64,000 nucleotides of DNA from Anthostomella pinea (lineage: Eukaryota; Ascomycota; Sordariomycetes; Xylariales; Xylariaceae), in contig CAUWAG010000010.1 of the NCBI GenBank assembly GCA_963556695.1, positions 5,766,001-5,830,000 on the forward strand, read 5' to 3'. Of the stretch, positions 22,561-33,315 are shown in pieces. The stretch's first letter is position 1, and every line of letters starts with the position of its first letter. Under the pieces are notes generated by a model that made no database searches, was not told where the DNA came from, and saw only the letters and a program-made list of their open reading frames with translations. Both the position numbers and the translations under genes were made by a program.

Positions 22561-23646
22561 TTACTTCTGCTCCTCCTTCATGCCCTTCAGGATCCACTCC
22601 CGATTCTCCGCAGCCTTCTTCTCAAAATCCTCCTCAGTCATCGCCTGGATATTCTCATACGGATGAGTCGAGGGCACCTGGCGGCCCTTCTCGAGACCGG
22701 GGCGCTTCAGCATGCGCTCAACCCACGCCTTGAGCGTGGGGAACTCGTCGATGTCGACGCCGGACGATTCTAGCAGCCTGGTCAGCCCTTCCCTTCACAT
22801 TGATGTTTGAAAGTAGTAGGGAAAGGGGTTTATTACTGGCTACGGCCACCCAGCCCCAGCTGGCGATGTCCGCGAGTGTGCAGCGGTCGCCCACAAGGTA
22901 CCCGGACTTCGACTTCTTCAGCTCGTTCTCCATGGTCCGGTAGAGGCGGCGGGTCTCGCCCTTGTAGCGGTCGATGCCGTACTGGATCTTCGCGGGAGCG
23001 TAGCCTGTTTTGGTGAGCATTGAATGAGAAGACAAGTAATCCTAGGACCTACGGTTGAAGTGGTTCAGTTGTCTATCGCTCAGTCGTCAGTACCTTCTCG
23101 AACTTCATGGAGGAGGCCAACATACCCCTGCATCGGCCCCAAGCCGCCCATTTGCCACATGAGCTACTTCATATCAGCACCTCCAAGGCTCCAGGATACC
23201 AGACCGTATACTCACCCAGCTGTTGACCTCGTAGTACTCCCTGCTCCCATGTGGGTAAGAGATCTTGTGATCCTTATCGTACCGGTCGACCAGGTACTGC
23301 ATGATGGAAGCGCTCTCAAACAGCCTGATGGGCTTCCCATCGGTGAACGTGTCCGTCAACGCGGGAATGCGTCCATTGGGGTTGATGTCCAGAAACCACG
23401 GCTCCTGGTGTGAACGTCAGCATCCCTCAAAGAGCAGCATCCGATACCCGACATACCTTCTGGGTGTTCTTGCTCAAGTCAATCGCGCTGACCTGCCAGC
23501 GTTGGTCAGTGGCTGTCGATATCGTGAGCAGGATGTATGGAGATTCAGACCTTGTACTTCAACCCCAGCTCCTCCAGCACGATGGAGGCTTTGATGCCGT
23601 TGGGCGTCTGGGCAGTGTACAGGTGGATGTCGGATTGGTCGGCCAT
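22561..23646 (-). CDS. Glutathione S-transferase (Ure2p-like), seven exons
   Basis: Exons 23646-23551, 23492-23457, 23404-23216, 23163-23126, 23072-23053, 23004-22837 and 22769-22561 total 756 bases, 251 residues. The thioredoxin-fold N-domain is clear: HLYTAQTPNGIKASIVLEEL, then NPNGRIPAL, and FESASIMQYLVDRY with the glutathione gamma-glutamyl-binding Glu-Ser. The helical C-domain has NSWLMWQMGGLGPMQGQ, YLVGDRCTLADIASWGW (N-capping box) and a basic tail with KAWVERMLKRPG. It conjugates glutathione to electrophiles or acts as a thiol transferase, in the cytosol. Six introns in such a short gene, two coding exons of 38 and 20 bases, are notable. It lies 697 bases downstream of the PKS on the same strand. 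It could be a cluster tailoring or self-protection gene, or the last core gene before the cluster; the sequence does not decide. Confidence 0.92.
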
Positions 23647-24342
23647 CTTGAATAATATCTGTTTGGCGATTTGGGTGATTCTCGTTGTCATTAGAGTCTT
23701 CCAAGCTGCGTTGAAATGGTACTTCCAAGGTAATAAGTAACCTACGAAGGCCGTGAAGTTGTCGGCAGCTGGAGATCAATGGATTAGAAATCCGATGGCG
23801 TCATCATTAAGGCGGGTGAAATAGTCCCGGGTCCCATACCTACCTATTAGTCAGTTCCTTACGATACACAATGGCTGTCAGTCAAGGAGAAAACAGCAGT
23901 TACAACCCTAACAGCCCAACTGCTGCATGCGTACCTGCAAATATGACCTACACTGAGAACGGCTTCTGTTTACGCCGGTGAGACCGCATCATGACGAAGC
24001 TAGATGTCTGTCTATAAGCGACCCCGCCTCGCCCGGTACGCCAGTACGGGCCGCGGCATTGGGCCCACAAAATCCCGCGCCGAGCCCATGACCGGCATCG
24101 GCTCTTCGAGATGCTCGAGTCGCACGATCGTAACCTACGCTAACGGCTGACTTGAAGATGTGTTGCGTTACATAGTTATGGAGAAGCATTTCTTATTCAC
24201 CGGATGCAAGCCGGTCCTATGTTCAGCAAATCTCATCCATATTGGATAGGCGATATCTCAACTTCCATGAGTTAACGATCAAGCTTTTCAATTCTTTTTC
24301 TCCCCCTGCGTTCTATGACACTCAAATACAGTCGAACGATAT
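23647..24342. other. Intergenic region between the GST and PKS genes
   Basis: 697 bases holding the GST promoter and the PKS 3' flank. No gene or repeat is seen. Confidence 0.45.
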
Positions 24343-27300
24343 CTACTCCCCATGCAAAGCACGACAAAGCCCCTCAGCAGCATGCCTCCCCAGCACCTCC
24401 AGCGTGCCCATCCCCAGCATCTCCAACAAGCTGATCTCGAACCCAAACGTCGCCTTCCACCACTTGCGCATCTCGATACCAACAAGGGAGTCCATGCCCA
24501 GGTCGGACAGCCCGACCGACGTGTTGAGCTCGTCGGCCGGCCTGCCGAGCATGGCCAGCAGCTTCCGGCCGATCTCCCCGGCGAGCAGCGCGGTGGCCTC
24601 GTCCGTCAGTAGCGCGGCCTTGTCGCTGCGCGCGGCGACCATGAAGGCCTTCAGGCTGCTGTTGCCCGAGCTGCCGGATTCGCCACCGCCACCACTGGTA
24701 TTGTGGTAGACGGCCATGCGGGGGTCCCTGCGCCACGGCACGCGGTTGTTGGGTGACGAGAGGGGCGACGTGGTGCCCAGACCGATAATGAAGGTGGAAG
24801 GGTCCACCTCACCCCGTGCCTCATGCCGGATCCTGGCCAGGGGAGGTCGTACAGCGATCGACATGGCATCGAGAATCTCATTGACTCGAATGGTGGCGTA
24901 ACCCCTGTTGAGGTAGCTGTGGAGAGTTTCCTCGTTCCGTGTCATGACACCTACGCCTTCCACGACACCGAGTTGGAGGGTTGATGCCGGCAGGCCAAGT
25001 TCGGCGCGGTATCGCGTGAATGCATCGAGGAACCCGTTTGCAGCAGCGTAGTTGGCCTGGCCAGGGGGCGGGGCAACCGAGGAAATGGAGCTGAACAAGA
25101 TAAAGAAGTCCAGCGGTGAAGAGGCAGCGACCGTTGCGTTATGCAGATTCCAAGTCCCTTGGATCTTGGGTTCCGCAACCGCACGCCAGTCGTCGTAAGT
25201 CATGTCCGACCAGCTCCGGTCTCGAAGGACCATGGACATCTGCAATACACCTTTGACAGGATGACTTGCCTCGCTGACAGCCTTTGTAACATCTTCCGCC
25301 GATGTCACGCTCCCTTGCACGACCTGGACACTGACGCCCATGGCCTCGAGCTCGCGGATGAAGTCCTGATCACCTGGAGCCTTTCCGGCGCTACGGGAGA
25401 GGAAGATGAGATTCCCGGCCCCGTTCTCAGCCAACCAAATGGCAATTTGTCGGCCAATACCACCCAAGCCACCAACTAGGATATAAGAAGCCCTGCGATC
25501 AAATGAGGTGATGATCTTGCGGTTGGCAGCCGTGGCGATGATATCCGATCGATCACCCGAGAGTCCCATACCGACCACTACCTTGCCCTTGCAGGTACCG
25601 TTCTTCAAGCAATCAAAAGCCTCAAGTACTTCCGAGGCTGGAAATACCTTGGCCGGTTGAATGGGCGCGATGGAGCCATAGCCGTAAAGCCTCATGACCG
25701 ACTCCAGGTGGCGGGCTATGATCGAAGGTTTCTTGGCGATAATCTGTTCCACATCAACGGCGCAGTAACTTCGATTCTGCGCAAAGAGACCCATGTCAAG
25801 CTTGCCAGCACCGTTGCTGCGGCCGATCTCTACCATCCTGCCAAACTCGGCGACACAGCGCCAAGTCTCGTGGAGCATGTCGCCCATGACAGAGCTGAGG
25901 GCGAGGTCGACGCCGTCTCCATTGGTCTCGCGTAAAACACCCTCCGCGAAAGAGGCATCATGGGCGCTGAAGATGCGACCACGAGCTAATTCGAAAGTGT
26001 CAACCAGATACTGGGCCTCTTCATCGTCCCTGACGGTAGCCAAGACCTCAGCACCAAGCATCTGTGCCAGCTGAATGGCGGCAATGCCCACATCGCTACT
26101 AGCATTGTGAATGAGGATAAATTGGCTCTTCTCAAGACCACCAACTGTCATTACCGAGTGGACAGCAGTGACGAAGGCGATTGGCATGGTGGCCGCGTCC
26201 TGGAAGCTGAGATTATCGGGGATCTTCACAGCAAGTTGCTCTGTCCGAGTGACAGAGGTGGCAAACCCGCCCTGCCCGACGACGACAACCCTATCGCCAA
26301 TCTGTAGCTTTTGGGCACGAGGTCCTACGCGACGGACAACGCCGGCGGCCTCGAGACCAAGGGCGGCCTGGTCAAGGCTGCTGGAACCCAGAGCATTGTT
26401 CAAATCCTAAGATGAGAAGTCAGCATACCACGGGGCCATCGTGCCTTTCAACTGGACTTGACTTGCCTGGTTATTCAATCCTGTACAGTGGATCTCAACC
26501 TCAACCTCATCATCAATTGGGATTTTGGAAGGGTTGCGTAGCCAACGAACTTCGTTCAAGCGACCTGGCTGGACTGTAGCCAGGACGACCTCGTCGTCCG
26601 CCTCGGTGATTAACTGCTCATCTGGAAGACTGAATGGGTAGTAGCGGGACACATTGACGTCGTCGTCGATGATAACATACTCCATCTCAGGGCTGGAGTT
26701 TTCATCAATTACACGCTTCTGAAAATGCTCAAAAACGTCGATGACCCTCCCGTCGGCGAAATCCGTCCCGGACTGACACACGGCAAAGTCAACGTCGAGT
26801 TCAGTTCGCATGACACGGGCGAAGCCAATGACCTCGGCGTAGTGCGGATCGACGACCTTGCCGACCGAGAGTTGCGTGACCCAGAAGAGGCTAGAGTCCC
26901 CTAGGCCGAGAATGAACTTCCTCAAAGCATTGTAGCTCTCGGGCTTCATGGACTTGAAGAACGGGGAACCTTGATCCAACAAGGCCACGATATCCTTGCC
27001 TGCAGGTACCTCATCGCCGAGGGTGATGCGAGACACATTGTATCCTCTGTCAACAAGGTTCTTGGTCATATCGCCAACATCAATGCTCATGTCAGATGTG
27101 AGCAGAGCGATCTGCTTCTCGGGAATCTTCGCAGCTTCTGCTCTCGCGACTATGACGTTGCAAACCTGCGTTGAATCCATGGGGTGGACGACAGAGTCGA
27201 CGGCGCCGAACCCAGCAGCACGAAGTTCAGACTCCCAAGTCTCAGCTGCGACGCATGGTTCGTCGCTCTGACCGTCAGTAGCCCCTCGCCACCAGGACGG

Positions 27301-30300
27301 AAGCATGCCCATGACATAGTTGATCCATTTGGATCCGGGAGCGAGCTCCTGGAGAAGTAATCTTCCCTGAGGGTGCAGCAGTGAGCGAATGTTGACCAGG
27401 CTCTTGGACAGGCTATCCGCCTGGTGAAGAATGTTGGTAGCAAGTATGAGATCGTATTGGCGATCCTCGGAGAAACCTTGGGAGTCAAGATCTTTGCTCA
27501 CGTCGAGAGCAATGAATTCCATGTTCGCCTGGTTCTTGTAGCGCTCCTTTACCTCCGATACCAGGCCATTGATAGCATCGGTGCAGGTATATTTCGAGTA
27601 GAGTCCATGGAGAATTTGCAAGTTCTTGCCGGTCGAAGAGCCGGACCCAGCGCCCAATTCCAAAACCCGTAAATTTGGTTTCATGTGGGCGAGTGTCTGG
27701 AAGAAGGCACTGTTGTCGAAATCGTTGATGAATGACCGGACCTTGTCCAGCATGCCGCCTTGGTTGAGCACATCGAGGGCATCCCTTTCGGCACTGAAAA
27801 CATCATCGACAGCCGCTGCAACCTCTGAGATGGCTAAAGCCACCTCCGCCGCCGGGGTGCTGGCGAGTTCATGGGCCTTGGACTTGATCATCTCGAAGAG
27901 GGTATCCGTGCCTGTCTGCTCCAGGCTCTCGAAAGTTGGAGAGCTGAGCTTCATGGCGTCGACCTGTGAGCTGACCAAAGCTTGAAACTTGCACAAATGG
28001 CCATGTGCAGGCTCGCGCTCGGAAATGATTCTATGAGAATGCAGCATTGACAGAGTGGCCAGATCGTCAAGCGCAGCAGCAACAACATCATCATTGTGCA
28101 CTGGCTTGAGGAGAGATTTGAGGTCGGCGAAGTCCATGTGAGGCCTCCACACAGGTCGAGCAGCGTTGTGCGTAGCGCTTGTGCCGGATTCTCCAAGAAC
28201 AGTAATGACGGCTTTCGACATGCGCAAGACAGTCTGCCCATTTGCCACAAACTCGGCATAACCGATGATGGATCCATTGTCAGCCATTGAGCCTGTGGCG
28301 CTAGCAGTAACGTCTGTGTGACATCGGGTGACGCTGATGTCTTTGATGCTCGTAATGATGTTCACGCCGAGCTTACGGTTGAGTCCAAGCAGTGAAGCAA
28401 TCGGTACCATCTGGAAGGCGTTGTCGACACATGTAGGGTGCATGTGGTAATTAGACTCCTCGCCGGCTACGGCATTGCTGACATCCGCTGTGGACAGGCC
28501 AGGGCGCTTGGAGGAAGTCTTCACGGCATCCAAGCATCGGAACGCGGGACCGAAGTAGAAGCCAGCTTTGCTGAGCGTTTCGTACCAATCCTGGGTTGCA
28601 ATGGTACGCGGGAGCTGAGGGGCCCCCTTTGCGGGGCCGAGAGGCTCAGATAGAGCGGTAGCCTCGCCACTGAAGTGCTTAACCCACACATGTCCGTTGT
28701 GAGAGGTGACGTTGAAGTCCCACCACTGGCTATCAGGTGAACCGGCACGGCGGCGGAGAGAGGTGACGATCTCAACAGGCGTGGTATCGTGGACGACTAG
28801 AGCCGTTGTAGCGTTTACATCGCGAAGTCGAAAGCCCTGTTGTACACCGGTTACCTGTCTAATAGCCTCGCCAGCCATTGCGATGTAATTGGCAAAGGGA
28901 AAGACTATATCACCATTGACGATATGGTCTCTGATCCAAGGAGCGTTGTCGAGGTGAAACAAGTTGCGCCAGACTGGCTCAAAGTCGGTTGATTCGAGTG
29001 TTCTGAGACCCAAGAGATCATGGTGTTTGAATTCTGGGGTGTTTGTTAGTCAACACATCAGACGAAGGGTATCCTGAAGACAGACTGCAGGGGGTAAAAG
29101 TGACGGAAGGGTAGGCTTACGGCGCTGGCGCCAGTCCTTCATAACACGAGTCTCATGCCAGTAGGGCCCGGTGTTATTCCAGGGATAGGTCGGCAGGCCA
29201 GGAAGCGTCACGCCAGTGGGATACATAGCGGCGAAGTCAACAGGAACCTGCAAAGCGTAGAGTCTTCCAACGGCCGACAGGAATGCCTCCGTGCAGTTCT
29301 GACCCCGCATCATGGACGCAATGTATGGAGAGGTCTTGTCATGCTCCGAGAGGATTTGTCGGAGCGGTCCAGCGAGGGCTGAGTGCGGGCCAATCTCCAA
29401 GAATACGGCGTTCTCGCCTATCGAGTGACGGGCGATCTCGGATATGGCATCCTTGAAGAGTACGGGAGACTCGAGGTTCTTCTGCCAATATTTGGCCCCT
29501 AGTTGATCGTTTTTGTTCAAAAGTCTGGCCTCCACGGATGAGAAGAACAGCTTCGTAGGAGCTTTGCCATGGACATTCGGGCCAACAAGCTCAAAGTATA
29601 TGTTGCCAATCTCAGCCATGTGATAAGAGTGGTAGGCCTTGTCAACCTTGAGGAGTCTGGCCAGTACGTCGGGTTTCGCCTTGGAGATCTTGTTAAACAC
29701 CTCCTCAACCTTGTCGGCATCGCCGGAAATAGTCACACTCCTGGGTGAGTTCTCGCAGGCGACACCGACATTCGGCACGAGAAACTCGTCCACCTCTTTC
29801 CAACTCATTCCGATTGCGGCCATGGCCCCGGCCCTGTTCTGTTGCTTGGCGACTGCACCACGATGAAACGCTGCGACGATAGCCTCCTGAGCTGAGAGGG
29901 CACCCGCAGCATAAGCGCCGGCAATTTCACCAGAAGAGTGCCCTACGACTGCACGCGGCTCAATACCAACAGCTTTGAAGCAGTCGACAAGAGCGACCTG
30001 GATCGCTGTACACAGGGGCTGGGACAGCTCGGCCTGTGCAACCTGGCTGGTCCTAGCTGGCTTCTTCAGTCCGCCCTCAATAGTCCATTTGGGCTTGGTC
30101 GCTCCGAGGCTCTTGAGATGATCGTCCATCGCTTTGATGCTGGCCTTGAAGACCTTGTTGGATCTTAACAAGTCCCTTCCCATTTGAGGCCACTGGGCAC
30201 CTTGAATCATCAAAATAAGTCAGTAGTTGTTTGGTTGGCTCATTAGAAAATATTTCTGGTGTCTTTGGTCTTTAGACAAATCATGAATAGATCGTCGCAC

Positions 30301-32378
30301 CTCCGCCATACACATCACGTCAACGGGATGGGTATACAGGGGTACAGACCTTGGCCAGTAAAAACCATGACAATGTTAGGCGGGGAGCCAGGCTTGACTG
30401 GGGGGGAGGCAGTCCCGGGCTTCTCACGGCTGGCCACAATGAAGCCACGGTGACTCTTGTGCTCGCGCTTGTTGGCGAGAGTATAGGCCACGTCTTCGAT
30501 GCGCTCAGGATATTTAGCAAGATATGTGGTGTAGTCATCTGCCATGCGGGTCAAGGATTCGCTAGAGCTGGCCGAAAAGGCAAGCAGTTGCGGGTTGTAG
30601 CCAGCCTCTTCAAGTTGCGGAGAAACGTTGAATGAGCGAGCAGATTCGAGGACCACATGTCCGTTAACGCCACCAATACCGAAGTTGTTGATACTAACGC
30701 GCTCTTTTCGTCCCGCAGGCCACGGTATGGGGTCGACGGGCACTGTAAGATTGTATTTCGCGAACGGTATCTTCGGGTTGGGACTGTTGAACTTGATGTT
30801 TGGTGGAATGGTTTGGTTTTCGAGCGACAGGACCGACTTGATCAAAGATGTAAGACCCGATGCGCCCTCAGAATGACCCAAATTTGGCTTGATGGAGCCA
30901 ATGTAAGTGCCCTCATCGCCGCCAATAGCGGACCCAATGGCCGTCGTTTCAATGGGATCGCCAACCTTTATGTCCCACCCCCGAAGGAGTTTGGGACCGA
31001 CATGTCAGCAGTTGATATGATAAAGATGTGGTAAGGGGGTTACCAACTGGAGTCCCAGTACCGTGGCACTAAATTCCTCGAAAGTATGATCAGCGATGCT
31101 CGTAGCTCTGCTCTGGGATACTGTACTTACCTCTACAAAGGGGGTCTCTGAAGGATCGCTGATCCCGGCAATCTCGTATGTCTGTCTGATCAAAGCTTCC
31201 TGTGCCTTGACGTCAGGCATTGTAATACCTGCGGTCCTGCCGTTATGGTTCGTAGCGATACCGCGAATGACTGCGCGCACCGGGTTGCCATCGCGAATGG
31301 CAGCGCTCAGGGGTTTGAGAAAGACGGCGTTCACAGCCTCGCCACGTCCGTAGCCGTCGGAGTCAGCTGAAAACGTCTTACAGGAACCATCCGCAGCGAG
31401 AGCTCCTTGTTCGCCGACTTGCAAGGCCATCACTGGGCCAATAATCAAAGTTGCACCACCAACGATGGCGCTGTCGCAGTCGCCTTGAGCGATGGCCTTG
31501 CAAGCTTCATTGAGCGCTGAAAGTGAAGAGGCACAAGCCGTTCCGATGGTCATACTGCTCCGGCGTTGGCACACATTCGATCACTGGGAGAGTGGCTTTC
31601 GAATGAAGGATAAGCCGACTCACCTGGGTCCTTTCAGGTCCATCTCGTATGAGACTCGGTTGGACATGGCGACGTTGCCTAAGCCGAGGATGTGGTAGGT
31701 TCCATAGTTCTGGACTTCCTTTTCGTACATGTCGGACCAGCCTTGGACCGAACAACCCACGTAGACTCCTACCCTCTTTCCCCTAAGGTCGGCTTCTCCC
31801 GCGTCGTCCGCGCACTCTCTGGCAGTGAGAAGCATAAGTCGCTGATTGGGATCACACCTTTCCAATTCCTTCACCGACATATTGAAACACGTAGAATCGA
31901 ACGCCAGCAGATCGTCACTGATGAAATAGCCATAGTCCGAGTGGGTGGCTCCGGGCTTCCCAGTTCTAGATGACCAAGCATCTGTATTATACCGGTCACC
32001 AGGTACGCGAGACAGACCATCCTGTCTGTCAAGCAAGAACTCCCAGAGCCCTTGAGGGGATTTGATACCACCGGGCAGTCGACAAGCCATACCGCAAATG
32101 GCAACAGGCTCAAACTTGGTGACAGGTGTACTACCGTCCACGCCATCTCCGTTCGTTGAACTCGGTTGATGGCCGTTGTGACTGCCGTTACCGTCGACGC
32201 CATTCCCGTTCATTGAACTCGTTAATTGCCCGTTGTGGTCGCCGTTACCGTTGAGGCCATTTCCGTCCGTTGGATCCGTTGGGTGGCCGTTGTGGTTATC
32301 GTTGCCGTTGGCCGGCAGACCATCGTGACTGCCATGCCCGTTCAAGGACTCGTCACTACTGCGCAGTAGGCTAGGCAT
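24343..32378 (-). CDS. Highly reducing polyketide synthase (KS-AT-DH-cMT-ER-KR-ACP)
   Basis: Seven exons (32378-31624, 31554-31131, 31068-31048, 30965-30350, 30200-29121, 29033-26467, 26406-24343) give 2508 residues. Order: Asn/Gly-rich repeat leader (about 1-85); KS with Cys259 (TIGTACASS), CHGTGT His395 and NLGHSE His431; AT with GHSSG (Ser694) and YHSYHM; DH with [10 protein letters not shown] (His1002) and Asp1169; C-methyltransferase with LELGAGSG (1423-1430); ER (about 1810-2100) with an altered cofactor loop [10 protein letters not shown] with GGLGGIG and catalytic Tyr2274; ACP with GMDSL (Ser2461). No thioesterase, reductase or condensation domain follows, so the chain must be released in trans. 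It iteratively builds a reduced, possibly methylated chain. It shares a promoter with a divergent alpha-oxoamine synthase, as expected for sphinganine-analogue pathways. One intron is GC-AG and one exon is only 21 bases. The product is unknown. Confidence 0.95.
32133..32291 (-). repeat. Coding minisatellite, 57-base unit, in the PKS N-terminal leader
   Basis: Residues 30-82 of the PKS are nearly three copies of a 19-residue unit of the form NG(H/Q)xxxSxNGxGVDGNGxH. Units lie at residues 30-48, 49-67 and a partial 68-82. The DNA repeat is diverged but the period is constant. Such stretches are usually disordered linkers and vary in copy number between strains. Confidence 0.85.
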
Positions 32379-33315
32379 GGCGACGGCTCTGTGATCGGGT
32401 TTGATATGTGAGGTTTCGTGTGAATGGCATACAATCCGAGCTCAAGCTTCAAGAGCTTAGAGAGCTAGAGATGCGAGCCGGAACCCAATGTGACGTCCTG
32501 GGTGGTTATTGATTAATGGAAGGCATCGGCCGTTAGCTGGTCCCTATCAGACTCATTCTGGAGGGTTGCTAATATTGATACTCATCATTGACAATCTTGC
32601 GACGCTCGAAGTCAGGGGTCAGCGACAAGGCGAGACCGGTCGAGGATGGTTCGACCTTCGGTCTCGGCGTTCATTCCGGCGACATCCCCCGTAACGTGCG
32701 AGGGAAACTCGGAGTACCCCATTGACAGAACCCGGGCCAAGAGATACGGCATCTTGTGTACTCCGTCATGAGGCAGCTCTGCTATACTGTACGGGCGGGC
32801 TGCTGAATGAGAATCCAGATTAGGGCAGCGAGGTAAGCAGCACAGCTCGTTGCTTACGGATTCCGTGGTACTGCATCGTATGCAGGTCGGAATTCATGTG
32901 TTGCAGGGGTCCGCCATCCGGCGACTATTGGCACATAAGCGGGATTTCCCAATCCGTCGGACGACGGCTTCCGGCGACTGACGATGGTTTGTGTAGTCCT
33001 TGCAGCTGCAGAGCCGTGCCCCATTCGGGGTCCGTATAGATCTGTCTCGAGTATGCAACTTGTCTCGTATGAGCAGGAATTGTGCAGGGCGAATCGTGTA
33101 TGACGCATCGAGTCAGCATTTTCACCTTGACTGCCGTATACGGGACATTGGGTATACAAACGCGTGTAGCGTCTAAATATGAGGATATTCCCTTGACCCT
33201 ACCTAGCACGGGGTGTAGCTTACTCTTGGTGAGGGAGCAGTACTGCTCTATCTTGAGTCACTTCTTGTTCGTGACGGTCACTGTTGCTGATTTCTCTGTT
33301 CTCTTCTCGCCCATC
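32379..33315. promoter_or_regulatory. Bidirectional promoter between the PKS and AOS genes
   Basis: The two start codons face away from each other across 937 bases with no gene between. The nonamer TCCGGCGAC occurs three times in the same orientation, at 32675-32683, 32917-32925 and 32970-32978. The last two extend to TCCGGCGACT. A CCG-N8-CGG inverted pair lies beside the third copy at 32954-32967. Fungal Zn2Cys6 cluster regulators commonly bind CGG/CCG-containing sites, so co-regulation of PKS and AOS from this region is likely, though the regulator is not encoded in the window. Confidence 0.65.
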
